The translations under genes and the position numbers were made by a program. A stretch of DNA of 64,000 bases, taken from NCBI RefSeq assembly GCF_001189915.1, contig NZ_LFLS01000034.1:1-64000 (forward strand), given 5' to 3'. This DNA comes from Herbaspirillum autotrophicum (GTDB taxonomy: Bacteria > Pseudomonadota > Gammaproteobacteria > Burkholderiales > Burkholderiaceae_D). Of this stretch, positions 55,190-64,000 are shown one piece after another (the stretch's first letter is position 1; each line of letters starts with the position of its first letter). The notes under the pieces were generated by a model. It searched no databases. It was not told the DNA's origin and was given only the letters and a program-made list of their open reading frames with translations.

Positions 55190-55960
55190 TTGCTTTCGAT
55201 CCTGCTGGCCACGACCATTGCCGGCGTTTTCAGCATTACTGCCGCCGCGATTTTTTCGTTTGCCCTGCTGTCCAAGATGGTCGAACGACTGGTCAGTCTG
55301 TCGGTCGGCATCATGCTGTCGACCTCGTTATTGCACGCATTGCCCGAAGCCTTTGAGTCGAAGGCCGAACCGCATCAGCTGTTTGCCACGCTGCTCGGTG
55401 GCTTGCTGGCATTTTTTCTGCTGGAAAAATTCTCCATTCTGCGCCATTCGCATCACCATGAAGACGATGGTCACGGCCATCATCACGGTCACGATAAACG
55501 CGAAGCGGGCAAGGCCGGCTGGATGATCCTGGTCGGCGATGGCTTGCATAATTTCACCGATGGCATTTTGATTGCCGCAGCTTTCCTGGCCGATCCGCAT
55601 CTGGGACTGGTAACCGGGCTGGCGATCATCGCTCATGAAATTCCTCAGGAAATCGGCGATTTCATCGTCTTGCTCAATGCCGGCTTTTCCCGTACCCGCG
55701 CTTATGTGTACAACCTGATTTGCAGCCTGATGGCGGTGCTGGGCGGCATCCTCGGTTATTTCACGCTGGAGCGCGGCATGGAATGGATACCGTTTGTGCT
55801 GGTATTTGCCTCATCCGGTTTCATCTATATCGCAGTCAGCGATCTGATGCCACAAATGCAACGGCGCGCCACCTTGCGTGAAACCATTCCGCAAATCCTG
55901 TTGATCGGACTGGGTGTGGTGATCGTGCTGGTACTGACGCGTCACGCGCATGTGCATTAG
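55190..55960 (+). CDS. ZIP family divalent metal transporter
   Basis: A 256-residue inner-membrane transporter with about eight helices. Helix 4 and helix 5 carry the metal motifs GDGLHNFTDG and HEIPQEIGDF. A cytoplasmic loop holds a His-rich stretch (HSHHHEDDGHGHHHGHDK). ZIP proteins import zinc, iron or related metals. No ATG is close; I use the TTG at 55190, in which case the first helix starts almost at once. The start is the least certain part. Confidence 0.88.
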   Translation: MLSILLATTIAGVFSITAAAIFSFALLSKMVERLVSLSVGIMLSTSLLHALPEAFESKAEPHQLFATLLGGLLAFFLLEKFSILRHSHHHEDDGHGHHHGHDKREAGKAGWMILVGDGLHNFTDGILIAAAFLADPHLGLVTGLAIIAHEIPQEIGDFIVLLNAGFSRTRAYVYNLICSLMAVLGGILGYFTLERGMEWIPFVLVFASSGFIYIAVSDLMPQMQRRATLRETIPQILLIGLGVVIVLVLTRHAHVH

Positions 55961-56073
55961 CGCTGGCGGCGGTGTTGCCGATGGTCGGTTTTGGATGGCA
56001 GGCACAGCAGTTTGACGGCGACGCTGATCACGATTCCCAGCAAGCCCAGCAGAATGAGCAATGATTCCAGCAC
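55957..56073 (-). CDS. Possible 38-residue single-pass membrane protein
   Basis: A GTG start at 56073 has AAAGGGA seven bases upstream and opens a 38-codon frame. The product would have one hydrophobic helix (LLILLGLLGIVISVAVKLL) then a basic tail rich in Arg and His. It is convergent with the ZIP transporter gene (4-bp overlap) and divergent from the LysR gene. I do not recognise it; the ribosome binding site and positive-inside arrangement are the only support. Confidence 0.45.
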   Translation of the reverse strand: MLESLLILLGLLGIVISVAVKLLCLPSKTDHRQHRRQR

Positions 56074-56191
56074 GGTAGTATCCCTTTCCCCGATAGCGCC
56101 CGAACGGTTCGGCACCAGAACACTGTAGCGTTGTCGGAACGGCGCGGCCAATATCAAATAGCTGCAGTACCTATCTCGAAACGGCATAACC

Positions 56192-57100
56192 ATGATTTCC
56201 CTCCGACAGTTGAAATACTTTGTTGAAATCGTCGCGGCCGGCAGTTATACCCGGGCTTCGGAGCGCCTGTACATCGCGCAGTCGGCACTGAGCCGCCAGA
56301 TCAAGGAACTGGAAAGTGATATGGATGTGGTGTTGCTGCGACGTGACGCCAAGCAGATCGAACTGACGCAGGCCGGCCTGGCATTTCATGACAAGGCCAG
56401 AAAAATTCTCGACGATGTCGAGCAGGCCATTTCGCAGGCGCGTTATATCGGCAAGGGTGAACGCGGCGAGATCCGGCTGCTGCATTCCAGTTCGGTGCCA
56501 TTATCGCCACCGCTGGGTCCCGGTCTGAATGACGTATTGCAAATGTTTCCCGGCATCACGCTGGATATTTCGCAGGCGTCATCGGAATTGCAGGCACTCG
56601 AAATCGAAGAGGGCCGTGCCGATCTCGGGCTGGCGCGTTTGCCGATTTTGAGAAAGCATCCGCATTTGCTGACGTTGCCGCTGTACGAAGAAAAATTGGT
56701 GGTGGCGGTAGCGCTGCAGCACCGTCTGGCGCAACGCCAGAAAATCGCGATTGCGGAATTGCAGGATGAGTTGTTCGTATCAATGCCACATCGCGATCGC
56801 GGCGGTTTGAGTTATCTGGTGGCGGAGCGTTGCATCGCCCATGGATTTTTTCCGAAAGTTGCGCGCGCCACATCGCGCAAGGCATCGCTGCTGAGCCTGG
56901 TCAATGCCAATTTCGGGATTGCCATCGTGCCTGACAGCATGCGCGCCATTGCCGTATCGGGCGTGGCATTCATCGACTTGACGGAAGCCGACTTCCGCTC
57001 TGAAGTAGTGCTGATGTACCGTCGCGATGCACCGACGATGGTGTCGGAATTCGTCGATGCATTCGTCAAACGGTTAAGCGCCGGTAGCCACCGGGCGTGA
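56192..57100 (+). CDS. LysR-type transcriptional regulator
   Basis: A 302-residue LysR protein with the winged helix-turn-helix at residues 1-60 (FVEIVAAGSYTRASERLYIAQ and SALSRQIKELE) and a co-inducer domain. Its target is not obvious: the neighbours are a possible small membrane protein upstream and a sulfurtransferase downstream, whose stop overlaps its end by 27 bp in convergent orientation. Confidence 0.92.
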   Translation: MISLRQLKYFVEIVAAGSYTRASERLYIAQSALSRQIKELESDMDVVLLRRDAKQIELTQAGLAFHDKARKILDDVEQAISQARYIGKGERGEIRLLHSSSVPLSPPLGPGLNDVLQMFPGITLDISQASSELQALEIEEGRADLGLARLPILRKHPHLLTLPLYEEKLVVAVALQHRLAQRQKIAIAELQDELFVSMPHRDRGGLSYLVAERCIAHGFFPKVARATSRKASLLSLVNANFGIAIVPDSMRAIAVSGVAFIDLTEADFRSEVVLMYRRDAPTMVSEFVDAFVKRLSAGSHRA

Positions 57101-57931
57101 CGGATCGGAACTCCATTCGCTCCAGGAACCCGGATACAGACGCGCGCCCGTGAGGCCGGCCACTTCCAGCGCCAGCAGATTGTGGCAAGCGGTAACCCCG
57201 GAGCCGCATTGCATCACTGCGGTACGCGGATCGCTGATCAGCGCGCTCCATTCGCTGCGCAATTGGGTAGCGTTCTTGAAGTTGCCGTTCTGATCCAGAT
57301 TGTCTTTGAAGAAACGATTTTTGGCGCCGGGGATATGGCCGCCGGTTGCGTCCAGTGTTTCATTCTCGCCGCGAAAACGATCGGCAGCGCGGGCATCGAT
57401 TACCGTCAGCGTGGCCGTATTCAGATTCTCCAGCAAGTTCCCGGCGTTCACCGTGCCGACCAGCGCCGTACTTTCGGTGAGGGTGCCGGGAGTCGCCGGT
57501 GCGGTAACGGCGTCGGTCAGTGTGCCGCCTGCGGCCTGCCATGCGGCAATGCCGCCGTCGAGTACCGCCACTTCGGCATGGCCGAGCCAGCGCAACAACC
57601 ACCACAGACGTGCGGCAAACATGCCGCCGTGGGCATCGTAAGCGATGACTTGCGTGTGATCATTGATGCCCAGTTCGCGCAATGCGGCAATCAGCGCCGG
57701 GCGTTGCGGCAGCGGATGACGGCCGAGAAATTTGCCGCCGGCATCGGTTTTGGCGCCCGATAAAATCAGGTCCAGATGGGCGAAGCGTGCCTGCGGAATA
57801 TGTCCTGCGAGATAGGCGTTGCGGCCGGCCTCGGGATCGGTCAGGTCATGCCGGCAATCCACCAGCAGCCAGTTGGCATCACCAGCGTGCGTGCGCAGAT
57901 CGGTGGCGGAAATCAAAGTGGTGTACGTCAT
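57074..57931 (-). CDS. Sulfurtransferase, rhodanese/3-mercaptopyruvate type
   Basis: A 285-residue protein with two rhodanese domains. The second carries the catalytic Cys in MQCGSGVTACH; the sequence CGSGVT is typical of 3-mercaptopyruvate sulfurtransferases. The first domain has the WLLVDCRHDLTDPEAGRN segment found in the family. It transfers sulfur from mercaptopyruvate or thiosulfate to acceptors such as cyanide or thiols. The DMT transporter gene lies 9 bp upstream, so the two probably share a transcript. Confidence 0.93.
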   Translation of the reverse strand: MTYTTLISATDLRTHAGDANWLLVDCRHDLTDPEAGRNAYLAGHIPQARFAHLDLILSGAKTDAGGKFLGRHPLPQRPALIAALRELGINDHTQVIAYDAHGGMFAARLWWLLRWLGHAEVAVLDGGIAAWQAAGGTLTDAVTAPATPGTLTESTALVGTVNAGNLLENLNTATLTVIDARAADRFRGENETLDATGGHIPGAKNRFFKDNLDQNGNFKNATQLRSEWSALISDPRTAVMQCGSGVTACHNLLALEVAGLTGARLYPGSWSEWSSDPSRPVATGA

Positions 57932-57940
57932 CGGTTCTCC

Positions 57941-58855
57941 TTAAACTTCAGCCGCGATCGGATCGACCGCCGGCAGATTTTTGGCAGCTTGCTGCGAACG
58001 ATGATTATAAAACGTTGAGATCATGCCGCTCAGAAGAATGATGGCAATGCCGGTCCAGCCGATCCAGCCCGGGGCATCATTCCAGATCAGAATGCCCCAC
58101 AGGCTGGCGAACACGATCCCCGTGTATTGCAGATTGGCAGTTACGAGAGTATTGCCAAGACGGTAAGCGCGCGTCATTGCCATCTGCGCCAGTGTGGCCG
58201 AGACGCCGATAGTCACGATCAGCATCACGCCCCTGGCGCTGTGCACATGCAGGAATGGCACGGTGCCGGTGGCAACGCTGCCGATAAGCCCGGCGATCAC
58301 GCCGGTCACGGAAAAATAAAATACCACGCGATATTCCGGTTCGCCCAGCAAGCCCAGTTTGCGCACCTGCAGATAGACGATGGCTGACAGCACACCGGAG
58401 AACAGCGAAATCAGGGCGCCGATCGTCTGGCCGTCATTGATCGATGGGCGCATCAGCAACGCTACGCCGACGAAACTGAGTACCACGGTGCCGGCCAGTC
58501 CCCACTCAAACCGCTTGGTTCCTTGCCACCAGCCGATGCCAAACAGGATTACCGCGATCCAGATCGACGACATGTAATTGAGGGTGGTGGCGGTTGCTAC
58601 CGGTAACAGGCTGAAAGAATAAAACCACAGCCACAGCGAAATCACGCCGATTGCACCGCGAATGAAATGGTCTTTCGGATAAGGGGTTTTGAGCGAGCCG
58701 CCCTTGATCTTGATCAGGCCGTAGATGAAGATGACGCCGATGATGCCGCGACAGAGGACGATTTCAGCAGTGCTGTAATGATCGGCCGCGAGTTTGACGC
58801 ACATGCCCATGATGGAAAAGGCGAACGAAGCGAACAGCATCCAGAGGGATTGCAT
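57941..58855 (-). CDS. DMT superfamily (EamA) transporter
   Basis: A 304-residue integral membrane protein with ten predicted helices in two EamA repeats. The first repeat has the Glu-containing ELVLCRGIIG-like motif (EIVLCRGIIG). These proteins export metabolites such as amino acids or intermediates; the substrate is not predictable. It precedes the sulfurtransferase gene by 9 bp. Confidence 0.9.
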   Translation of the reverse strand: MQSLWMLFASFAFSIMGMCVKLAADHYSTAEIVLCRGIIGVIFIYGLIKIKGGSLKTPYPKDHFIRGAIGVISLWLWFYSFSLLPVATATTLNYMSSIWIAVILFGIGWWQGTKRFEWGLAGTVVLSFVGVALLMRPSINDGQTIGALISLFSGVLSAIVYLQVRKLGLLGEPEYRVVFYFSVTGVIAGLIGSVATGTVPFLHVHSARGVMLIVTIGVSATLAQMAMTRAYRLGNTLVTANLQYTGIVFASLWGILIWNDAPGWIGWTGIAIILLSGMISTFYNHRSQQAAKNLPAVDPIAAEV

Positions 58856-59011
58856 GGCAGGAAATGGAAAGTAAATGAAGTCGGCGTTGCAGTCGACAAA
58901 CGCTGCATTGCCGCAGAATATTCGTTATAACGGAAAGATGGTATCGCAATATCGCTTGCGATGTGCAGGAGGGAAAAATACGACCGGCGCGGGGCCGGTC
59001 GCGGTGTTTTT

Positions 59012-60112
59012 TTAAACGGCGATCTGCGTGCGATACCACTCATGGAAATGTTGCATGCCATCTTCCATCGGAGACTGATACGGGCCGACTTCGCTGACGC
59101 CGCGGTCCATCAGAATGCGACGACCGGCATCCATGCGCAGCGCGATTTCATCATCCTCGATGCAGGTTTCCATATAGGCCGCGCGTTCGGCTTCGACGAA
59201 TTCCCGTTCGAACAATGCAATCTCTTCCGGGTAGTAAAACTCGACCACGTTGGTGGTCTTTTGCGGACCGTTCGGCCACAGCGTCGAGACTACCAGCACA
59301 TGCGGGTACCACTCGACCATGATGTTCGGATAAAGCGTGAGCCAGATGGCGCCGTATGGCGGCGGTTCGCCGTTGCGGAACTTGAGTACCTGTTCCTGCC
59401 ACTTCTGATAGGCGAGCGACCCCGACTTGGTCAGGCCATGATTGACGCCGACGGTCTGCACACTGTAATTCTTGCCGAACTCCCAGCGCAGATCATCGCA
59501 ACTGACAAAACTGCCAAGGCCCGGATGAAACGGTTCGACGTGGTAATCCTCAAGATAGACTTCAATGAAGGTTTTCCAGTTGTAGTCGCATTCATGAACT
59601 TCAACGTGATCGAACAGATAGCCGGAAAAATCGAGGTCCTTGGCCACGCCGAGCTGCTTCAGTTGTTCCGAGACATTGGCGCCGTTTTGCTCGAACAGCA
59701 AGCCGTTCCAGTTTTGCAGCGTGGTCTTGGACAAATTGAGGCAGGGGTTTTCACCGAAATGCGGTGCCCCGATCAGTTCACCCTTGAGGTCGTAGGTCCA
59801 GCGATGCAAAGGGCATACGATATTGCGGGCGTGACCGCGCCCGTCAAGCATTTTTGCTTGACGATGGCGACAGACGTTGGAAAGCAATTCGATGCCGTGC
59901 GCATTGCGCACCAGCATGCGGCCTTCGTTTTCCCAGGGCAGCGTCGCATAATCGCCGACCTCTGGCACCATCAGTTCATGGCCGGTATATCGCGGGCCCT
60001 GTTGAAACAACTGGTGAATTTCGCGCTTGAAAAGCGCTTCGTCAAAATAGACGTCGACTGGAAGTTGCGCGTTTGAGCGCGCCAGTCTGGCAAACGTAGC
60101 AAGATCGGACAT
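59012..60112 (-). CDS. Rieske non-heme iron oxygenase, alpha-subunit type
   Basis: A 366-residue oxygenase. The Rieske 2Fe-2S motif is CRH followed by CPLH in the N-terminal third, and the mononuclear iron His pair is in LEDYHVEPFHPG. No reductase or ferredoxin is encoded nearby, so electrons must come from elsewhere. The family is broad (aromatic ring, choline, carnitine and other substrates). I use the ATG at 60112, with a G-rich ribosome binding site directly upstream. It is divergent from xseB, a layout conserved in Burkholderiales. Confidence 0.9.
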   Translation of the reverse strand: MSDLATFARLARSNAQLPVDVYFDEALFKREIHQLFQQGPRYTGHELMVPEVGDYATLPWENEGRMLVRNAHGIELLSNVCRHRQAKMLDGRGHARNIVCPLHRWTYDLKGELIGAPHFGENPCLNLSKTTLQNWNGLLFEQNGANVSEQLKQLGVAKDLDFSGYLFDHVEVHECDYNWKTFIEVYLEDYHVEPFHPGLGSFVSCDDLRWEFGKNYSVQTVGVNHGLTKSGSLAYQKWQEQVLKFRNGEPPPYGAIWLTLYPNIMVEWYPHVLVVSTLWPNGPQKTTNVVEFYYPEEIALFEREFVEAERAAYMETCIEDDEIALRMDAGRRILMDRGVSEVGPYQSPMEDGMQHFHEWYRTQIAV

Positions 60113-60195
60113 CTCCGCCCCCAAATTAATTCGCACCAACCTAAGAGAGAAAGAATCCGCAAAAACCTGAGTTCAAATAATATGAAGAGGAAATT

Positions 60196-60224
60196 TTGGA
60201 CAGAACTGCGGATTATGCCATAAA
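60196..60224 (+). promoter_or_regulatory. Candidate sigma-70 promoter of xseB-ispA-dxs
   Basis: TTGGAC (60196-60201) and CATAAA (60219-60224) with a 17-bp spacer, about 110 bp before xseB. The -10 matches the consensus at four of six positions. Confidence 0.4.
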
Positions 60225-60334
60225 ACCTTGTTCGAATGCTTCCAAAAAGCCTGAATTCACGCTTGGATTCGGGTTTGGAAGCCATTTGCGGCGGTTTGCT
60301 CTAAAATAACGGGCTAAATTCAAAATCAGCCGAT

Positions 60335-60601
60335 ATGCCAAAAAATTCCGTGAAAGTAGAAGACGTTGCTGCCACTGCGCCGGCGTCGTTCGAACAAGCG
60401 ATGCAAGAACTGGAACAGCTTGTCATCAAGATGGAAGCCGGCGAGTTGCCGCTGGAAGCTTCGGTCGCTGCTTACAAGCGCGGTTCCGAACTGGTCAGAT
60501 TCTGTGCCGTGCAGCTCGACAAGGTCGACAGCCAGGTCAAGGTGCTGGAGGGCGATCTGCTCAAGCCCTTCATCGCCGATGCGGCGGAGGGCGGGCAATG
60601 A
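60335..60601 (+). CDS. xseB: Exodeoxyribonuclease VII small subunit
   Basis: An 88-residue helical protein that with XseA forms exonuclease VII. The family core FEQAMQELEQLVIKMEAGELPLEASVAAYKRG begins near residue 18 and is followed by the helix with VQLDKVDSQVKVLEGD. Its stop overlaps the ispA start (ATGA), so translation is coupled. The large subunit gene is not in the window. Confidence 0.95.
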   Translation: MPKNSVKVEDVAATAPASFEQAMQELEQLVIKMEAGELPLEASVAAYKRGSELVRFCAVQLDKVDSQVKVLEGDLLKPFIADAAEGGQ

Positions 60602-61509
60602 GTGCGCGCCTCGGAGCCGGCCTGACTTTTCTTGACTGGATGCAACAGACGCAAGCCAGCACCGAAAGTGCGCTGGATGCGATGTTGCCGCAAGTCACTG
60701 AAGTGCCGTCAGTGCTGCATGAAGCGATGCGTTACACGGCGCTGGATGGCGGCAAGCGTATCCGGCCATTGCTGGTGTTTGCTGCCGGCGACCTGTTCAA
60801 TGCCCCGGCCTTGCTGTTGCAGCGGGCTGCGGCCGCAGTTGAAATGATTCACGTCTATTCGCTGGTGCATGACGACATGCCTTGCATGGATGACGATGCC
60901 TTGCGACGCGGCAAGCCGACGGTACATGTCAAATACGATGAGGCTACGGCCTTGTTGGTGGGCGATGCCTTGCAGGCGCAAGCCTTCACGGTCCTGGCCG
61001 ACACCGCCGGCGTGGAAGATCCGGCGCGGCAACTGAAAATGGTGCAACTGCTGGCGCAGGCATCCGGCTCGACCGGCATGTGCGGCGGCCAGGCCATCGA
61101 TCTCGCCAGTGTCGGCATGACCTTGTCGCTGGCCGAACTGGAGCAGATGCATCGTCTCAAGACCGGTGCTCTGCTGCGTGCTGCCACACTGCTGGGTGCC
61201 TACAGCGGCAAGCTGTTGACGGCAACCGAGGCAGCGGCGCTGGAAAGTTATGCGGCGGCAATCGGTCTCGCATTCCAGGTGGTCGACGATATCCTCGATG
61301 CGACTGCCGACTCGGCCACCTTGGGCAAAACCGCCGGCAAGGATGCCGCCGACAACAAGCCGACCTATGTCTCGATTCTCGGTTTGAACGAGTCGCAGGC
61401 ACTGGCAGAAAAACTGCGCGGCGACGCTCATGCGGCGCTGGCGCAGTTTGGCGACAATGCACGCCGTCTGCGTGAGCTGGCCGATCTGATCGTGCAGCGC
61501 AAGGCATGA
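60598..61509 (+). CDS. ispA: Farnesyl diphosphate synthase (polyprenyl synthetase)
   Basis: A 303-residue prenyltransferase that condenses isopentenyl diphosphate with dimethylallyl and geranyl diphosphate. The first Asp-rich motif is DDMPCMDDD (92-100) and the second is in VVDDILD. GGKRIRP and KTGAL are further substrate-binding blocks. It lies between xseB and dxs, the classic bacterial isoprenoid run. Confidence 0.95.
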   Translation: MSARLGAGLTFLDWMQQTQASTESALDAMLPQVTEVPSVLHEAMRYTALDGGKRIRPLLVFAAGDLFNAPALLLQRAAAAVEMIHVYSLVHDDMPCMDDDALRRGKPTVHVKYDEATALLVGDALQAQAFTVLADTAGVEDPARQLKMVQLLAQASGSTGMCGGQAIDLASVGMTLSLAELEQMHRLKTGALLRAATLLGAYSGKLLTATEAAALESYAAAIGLAFQVVDDILDATADSATLGKTAGKDAADNKPTYVSILGLNESQALAEKLRGDAHAALAQFGDNARRLRELADLIVQRKA

Positions 61510-61611
61510 CAAATGTACGGAAAATCGCTGTGATGCCGCGCCGATGTTGCGGTCCTTGCTGTGCTTTCCGGTGTTTTTCCGTATATCAATTTAACGGTGA
61601 CAAGACCCAGT

Positions 61612-63468
61612 ATGCTTAATACGATAAACAGCCCTGCCGATCTGCGGCAACTCTCGCGCCTGCAACTCAAGCCGCTGGCAGCCGAGTTGCGCGCCTTCGT
61701 GCTCGATTCGGTATCCAAGACCGGGGGCCATCTTTCTTCCAATCTGGGTACGGTCGAACTGACGATTGCCCTGCATTACGTGTTCAATACGCCGGAAGAT
61801 CGTATCGTCTGGGACGTCGGCCATCAGACGTATCCGCACAAGATTCTGACCGGCCGTCGCGACCAGATGGGCACGCTGCGTCAGCTCAATGGCATTTCCG
61901 GTTTCCCGCGTCGCGCCGAAAGCGAATACGACACCTTCGGCACCGCGCACTCATCGACCTCGATCTCGGCGGCGCTGGGCATGGCGCTGGCGGCCAAGAC
62001 CAAGGGTGAAAACCGGCACGCCATCGCGGTCATCGGCGACGGTGCCATGACTGCCGGCATGGCGTTCGAAGCGCTCAACAACGCCGGCATTTGCGAAGAC
62101 GTCAATCTGCTGGTGATCCTCAACGATAACGACATGTCGATCTCGCCGCCGGTGGGTGCCCTGAATCGTTATCTGGCGCGGCTGATGTCGGGGCAGTTCT
62201 ATGCCAAGGCCAAGAATGTCGGCAAGTCGATGTTGCCGGCGCCGGTGCTGGAACTGGCCAAGCGTTTTGAAGAACACGCCAAGGGCATGATCGTGCCGGC
62301 CACCATGTTCGAAGAGTTCGGCTTCAATTACATCGGTCCTATCGATGGCCACGATCTCGATTCGCTGATTCCGACGCTGCAAAATCTGAAAAACCTCAAG
62401 GGGCCGCAGTTCCTGCACGTGGTGACCAAGAAAGGTCAGGGCTACAAACTGGCCGAAGCCGATCCGGTGCTGTATCACGGTCCCGGCAAATTCAATCCGG
62501 CCGAAGGCATCAAACCGGCTGCCGGCAAGCTGACCTATACTCAGGTATTCGGCGACTGGCTGTGCGACATGGCAGCGCAAGACAAGACGCTGGTCGGCGT
62601 CACGCCCGCCATGCGCGAAGGTTCCGGCATGGTGCAGTTCGAACAGAAATTTCCTGAGCGTTACTACGATGTCGGTATTGCCGAACAGCATGCGGTGACC
62701 TTTGCCGGTGGTCTGGCTTGCGAAGGCCTGAAGCCGGTGGTGGCGATTTATTCGACCTTCCTGCAACGCGGCTACGATCAATTGATCCACGATGTCGCCC
62801 TGCAAAACCTGGACGTCACGTTCGCACTCGACCGTGCCGGTCTGGTCGGCGCCGACGGCGCCACACATGCCGGCAATTACGACATGGCTTTCCTGCGCTG
62901 TATTCCCAACATGGTGGTCATGGCGGCTTCGGATGAAAACGAATGCCGCCAGATGCTGACTACCGCCTTTGAATACAAGGGGCCGGCGGCGGTGCGTTAT
63001 CCGCGCGGTGCCGGCACCGGTGTTGCGGTCGATAAAGCATTGACGACGATTCCCGTGGGCAAGGGTGAAGTGCGCCGCGAAGGCAAGGGCATCGCGATTC
63101 TGGCGTTCGGCACCATGGTGGCACCGGCGCTGGCAGCAGGTGAAAAACTGAATGCGACGGTCGCCAACATGCGCTTCATCAAGCCGCTCGATATCGAACT
63201 GGTCAAGCAACTGGCCGCCAGCCATGACGCCTTGGTGACGGTGGAAGAGGGTTGCATCATGGGCGGCGCCGGTTCAGCCGTCTCTGAAGCGCTGGCAGCG
63301 GCAGGCATCGTCAAGCCGATTCTGCATCTGGGTTTGCCGGACCGCTTTATCGACCACGGCGATGCCGGGCAATTGCTAGCATCGTGCGGACTGGATGCCG
63401 CCGGTATTGCCGCTTCTGTGGTGCAACGCTTTGGCGATGGTCAGCCGCGCCTGGTCGTCAACAACTGA
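61612..63468 (+). CDS. dxs: 1-deoxy-D-xylulose-5-phosphate synthase
   Basis: A 618-residue thiamine diphosphate enzyme that begins the MEP isoprenoid pathway. The ThDP motif [18 protein letters not shown], the N-terminal [21 protein letters not shown], the active-site region [14 protein letters not shown] and the C-terminal transketolase domain are complete. I use the ATG at 61612 because earlier in-frame starts (GTG at 61561) add residues that do not belong. It is 102 bp after ispA. Confidence 0.96.
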   Translation: MLNTINSPADLRQLSRLQLKPLAAELRAFVLDSVSKTGGHLSSNLGTVELTIALHYVFNTPEDRIVWDVGHQTYPHKILTGRRDQMGTLRQLNGISGFPRRAESEYDTFGTAHSSTSISAALGMALAAKTKGENRHAIAVIGDGAMTAGMAFEALNNAGICEDVNLLVILNDNDMSISPPVGALNRYLARLMSGQFYAKAKNVGKSMLPAPVLELAKRFEEHAKGMIVPATMFEEFGFNYIGPIDGHDLDSLIPTLQNLKNLKGPQFLHVVTKKGQGYKLAEADPVLYHGPGKFNPAEGIKPAAGKLTYTQVFGDWLCDMAAQDKTLVGVTPAMREGSGMVQFEQKFPERYYDVGIAEQHAVTFAGGLACEGLKPVVAIYSTFLQRGYDQLIHDVALQNLDVTFALDRAGLVGADGATHAGNYDMAFLRCIPNMVVMAASDENECRQMLTTAFEYKGPAAVRYPRGAGTGVAVDKALTTIPVGKGEVRREGKGIAILAFGTMVAPALAAGEKLNATVANMRFIKPLDIELVKQLAASHDALVTVEEGCIMGGAGSAVSEALAAAGIVKPILHLGLPDRFIDHGDAGQLLASCGLDAAGIAASVVQRFGDGQPRLVVNN

Positions 63469-63513
63469 CGCTCATCACGCCGGCATAATGCAATAAAGCG
63501 GCAGCCCGACCCA

Positions 63514-64000
63514 TCAGTCGCGCTGCCGTTCTTTCTCCCACAGGACGTCGCTGCCGCCGGCAAACCGGTTGAGCACGCGCGACAGCACAAAACACAAATC
63601 GGACAAGCGATTCAGATATTGCTGCGGTTGCGGATTCACGGCTTCGGTGCGCGCCAGGCTGACCACCGAACGTTCGGCCCGGCGGCAGACAGTGCGGCAG
63701 ATATGCGCCAGCGCTGCGGCGCGTGAACCGCCCGGCAAGATGAACTCCTTCAGCGGCGGCAGCGTCGCATTGTATTTCTCCAGCAATTGATCGAGGCGCG
63801 CGATCTGGGCCGAAGTGATCATGGTGTAGCCGGGAATGCACAATTCACCGCCAAGATCGAACAAGTCATGCTGGATCGACAGCAACTCTTCCCTGAGCGC
63901 GGGCGGCAAGTCTTCACACAGCAGCACACCGACCTGCGAGTTGAGTTCATCGACATCGCCCAGCGCCTGAATGCGCACGCTGTCCTTGCCGGTGCGGCTG
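63514..64000 (-). CDS. Cob(I)yrinic acid a,c-diamide adenosyltransferase, PduO type (5' end beyond window)
   Basis: The C-terminal and central part of an ATP:cob(I)alamin adenosyltransferase, which makes adenosylcobalamin. The frame runs through the right edge; the edge sequence translates to SRTGKDSVRIQALGDVDELNSQ, matching the family block around the start of the ATP-binding region. The internal GTG at 63978 is not the true start. Other family blocks are LLSIQHDLFDLGGEL, LDQLLEKYNATLPPL, FILPGGS and LNRLSDLCFVLSR. It is convergent with dxs. Confidence 0.9.
   Translation of the reverse strand, partial: SRTGKDSVRIQALGDVDELNSQVGVLLCEDLPPALREELLSIQHDLFDLGGELCIPGYTMITSAQIARLDQLLEKYNATLPPLKEFILPGGSRAAALAHICRTVCRRAERSVVSLARTEAVNPQPQQYLNRLSDLCFVLSRVLNRFAGGSDVLWEKERQRD

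Noticed and set aside
61951-63225. A 424-codon open frame on the minus strand
   Set aside because: It is antisense to dxs, whose thiamine diphosphate motifs are intact; composition is that of a shadow frame.
1-64000. CRISPR arrays, insertion sequences, phage genes, tRNA or rRNA genes
   Set aside because: I looked for repeat-spacer patterns, transposase or integrase motifs and tRNA-like cloverleaf ends and found none that I could support.

Overview
The window looks like chromosome from a betaproteobacterium of the order Burkholderiales, most likely family Oxalobacteraceae (Herminiimonas/Janthinobacterium/Herbaspirillum-like). This is inferred from moderately high GC, dense gene packing, and gene neighbourhoods familiar from that order: rplM-rpsI-argC-(coiled-coil membrane protein)-bactofilin-erpA, hemL-thiD/rubredoxin/pilGHIJ-chpA, pyrC-coq7, and Rieske oxygenase/xseB-ispA-dxs. 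I see no rRNA, tRNA, insertion sequence, prophage or CRISPR array.

1-12.8 kb: a small lipoprotein and a PagL-type lipid A deacylase, then a long minus-strand cluster (10404 down to 1586) that appears devoted to uptake and non-phosphorylative breakdown of a sugar acid. It holds an AraD1/GguC-like protein, a four-gene ABC importer of the polar amino acid type, a UxaA-family dehydratase, a second FAH-family hydrolase, a DHRS6-like SDR dehydrogenase and an SMP-30 lactonase, with a divergent LysR regulator. 12.8-25.3 kb: a dppBCDF-type peptide importer without a binding-protein gene, flanked by two M20 peptidase/amidohydrolase genes, then a single-subunit molybdopterin oxidoreductase, a lipoprotein aminopeptidase and fadD. 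25.4-33.4 kb: a dgoA-dgoK-hydroxyacid dehydrogenase operon, a thioesterase, an Atm1-type exporter, a HypT-like LysR regulator and glutamate dehydrogenase.

34.3-46.9 kb: a glutamate/aspartate importer (gltIJKL) with a strong terminator inside the operon, pyrC, coq7, an OsmC protein, a putative small RNA with an anti-Shine-Dalgarno loop, rplM-rpsI, the argC-bactofilin-erpA run, thiD-hemL and rubredoxin. 47.1-55.1 kb: the Pil-Chp chemosensory system for type IV pili (pilG, pilH, pilI, pilJ, chpA). 55.2-64 kb: a ZIP metal transporter, a possible 38-residue membrane protein, a LysR regulator, a rhodanese-type sulfurtransferase, a DMT transporter, a Rieske oxygenase, the isoprenoid run xseB-ispA-dxs, and the 3' part of a cobalamin adenosyltransferase.

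Most of the window is ordinary core genome. The items most worth a second look are the candidate small RNA at about 40348-40446, the sugar-acid cluster with its unusual transporter type, a perfect LysR box between a LysR gene and gdhA, and two enzymes (PagL, ThiD) that lack a residue normally needed for catalysis.
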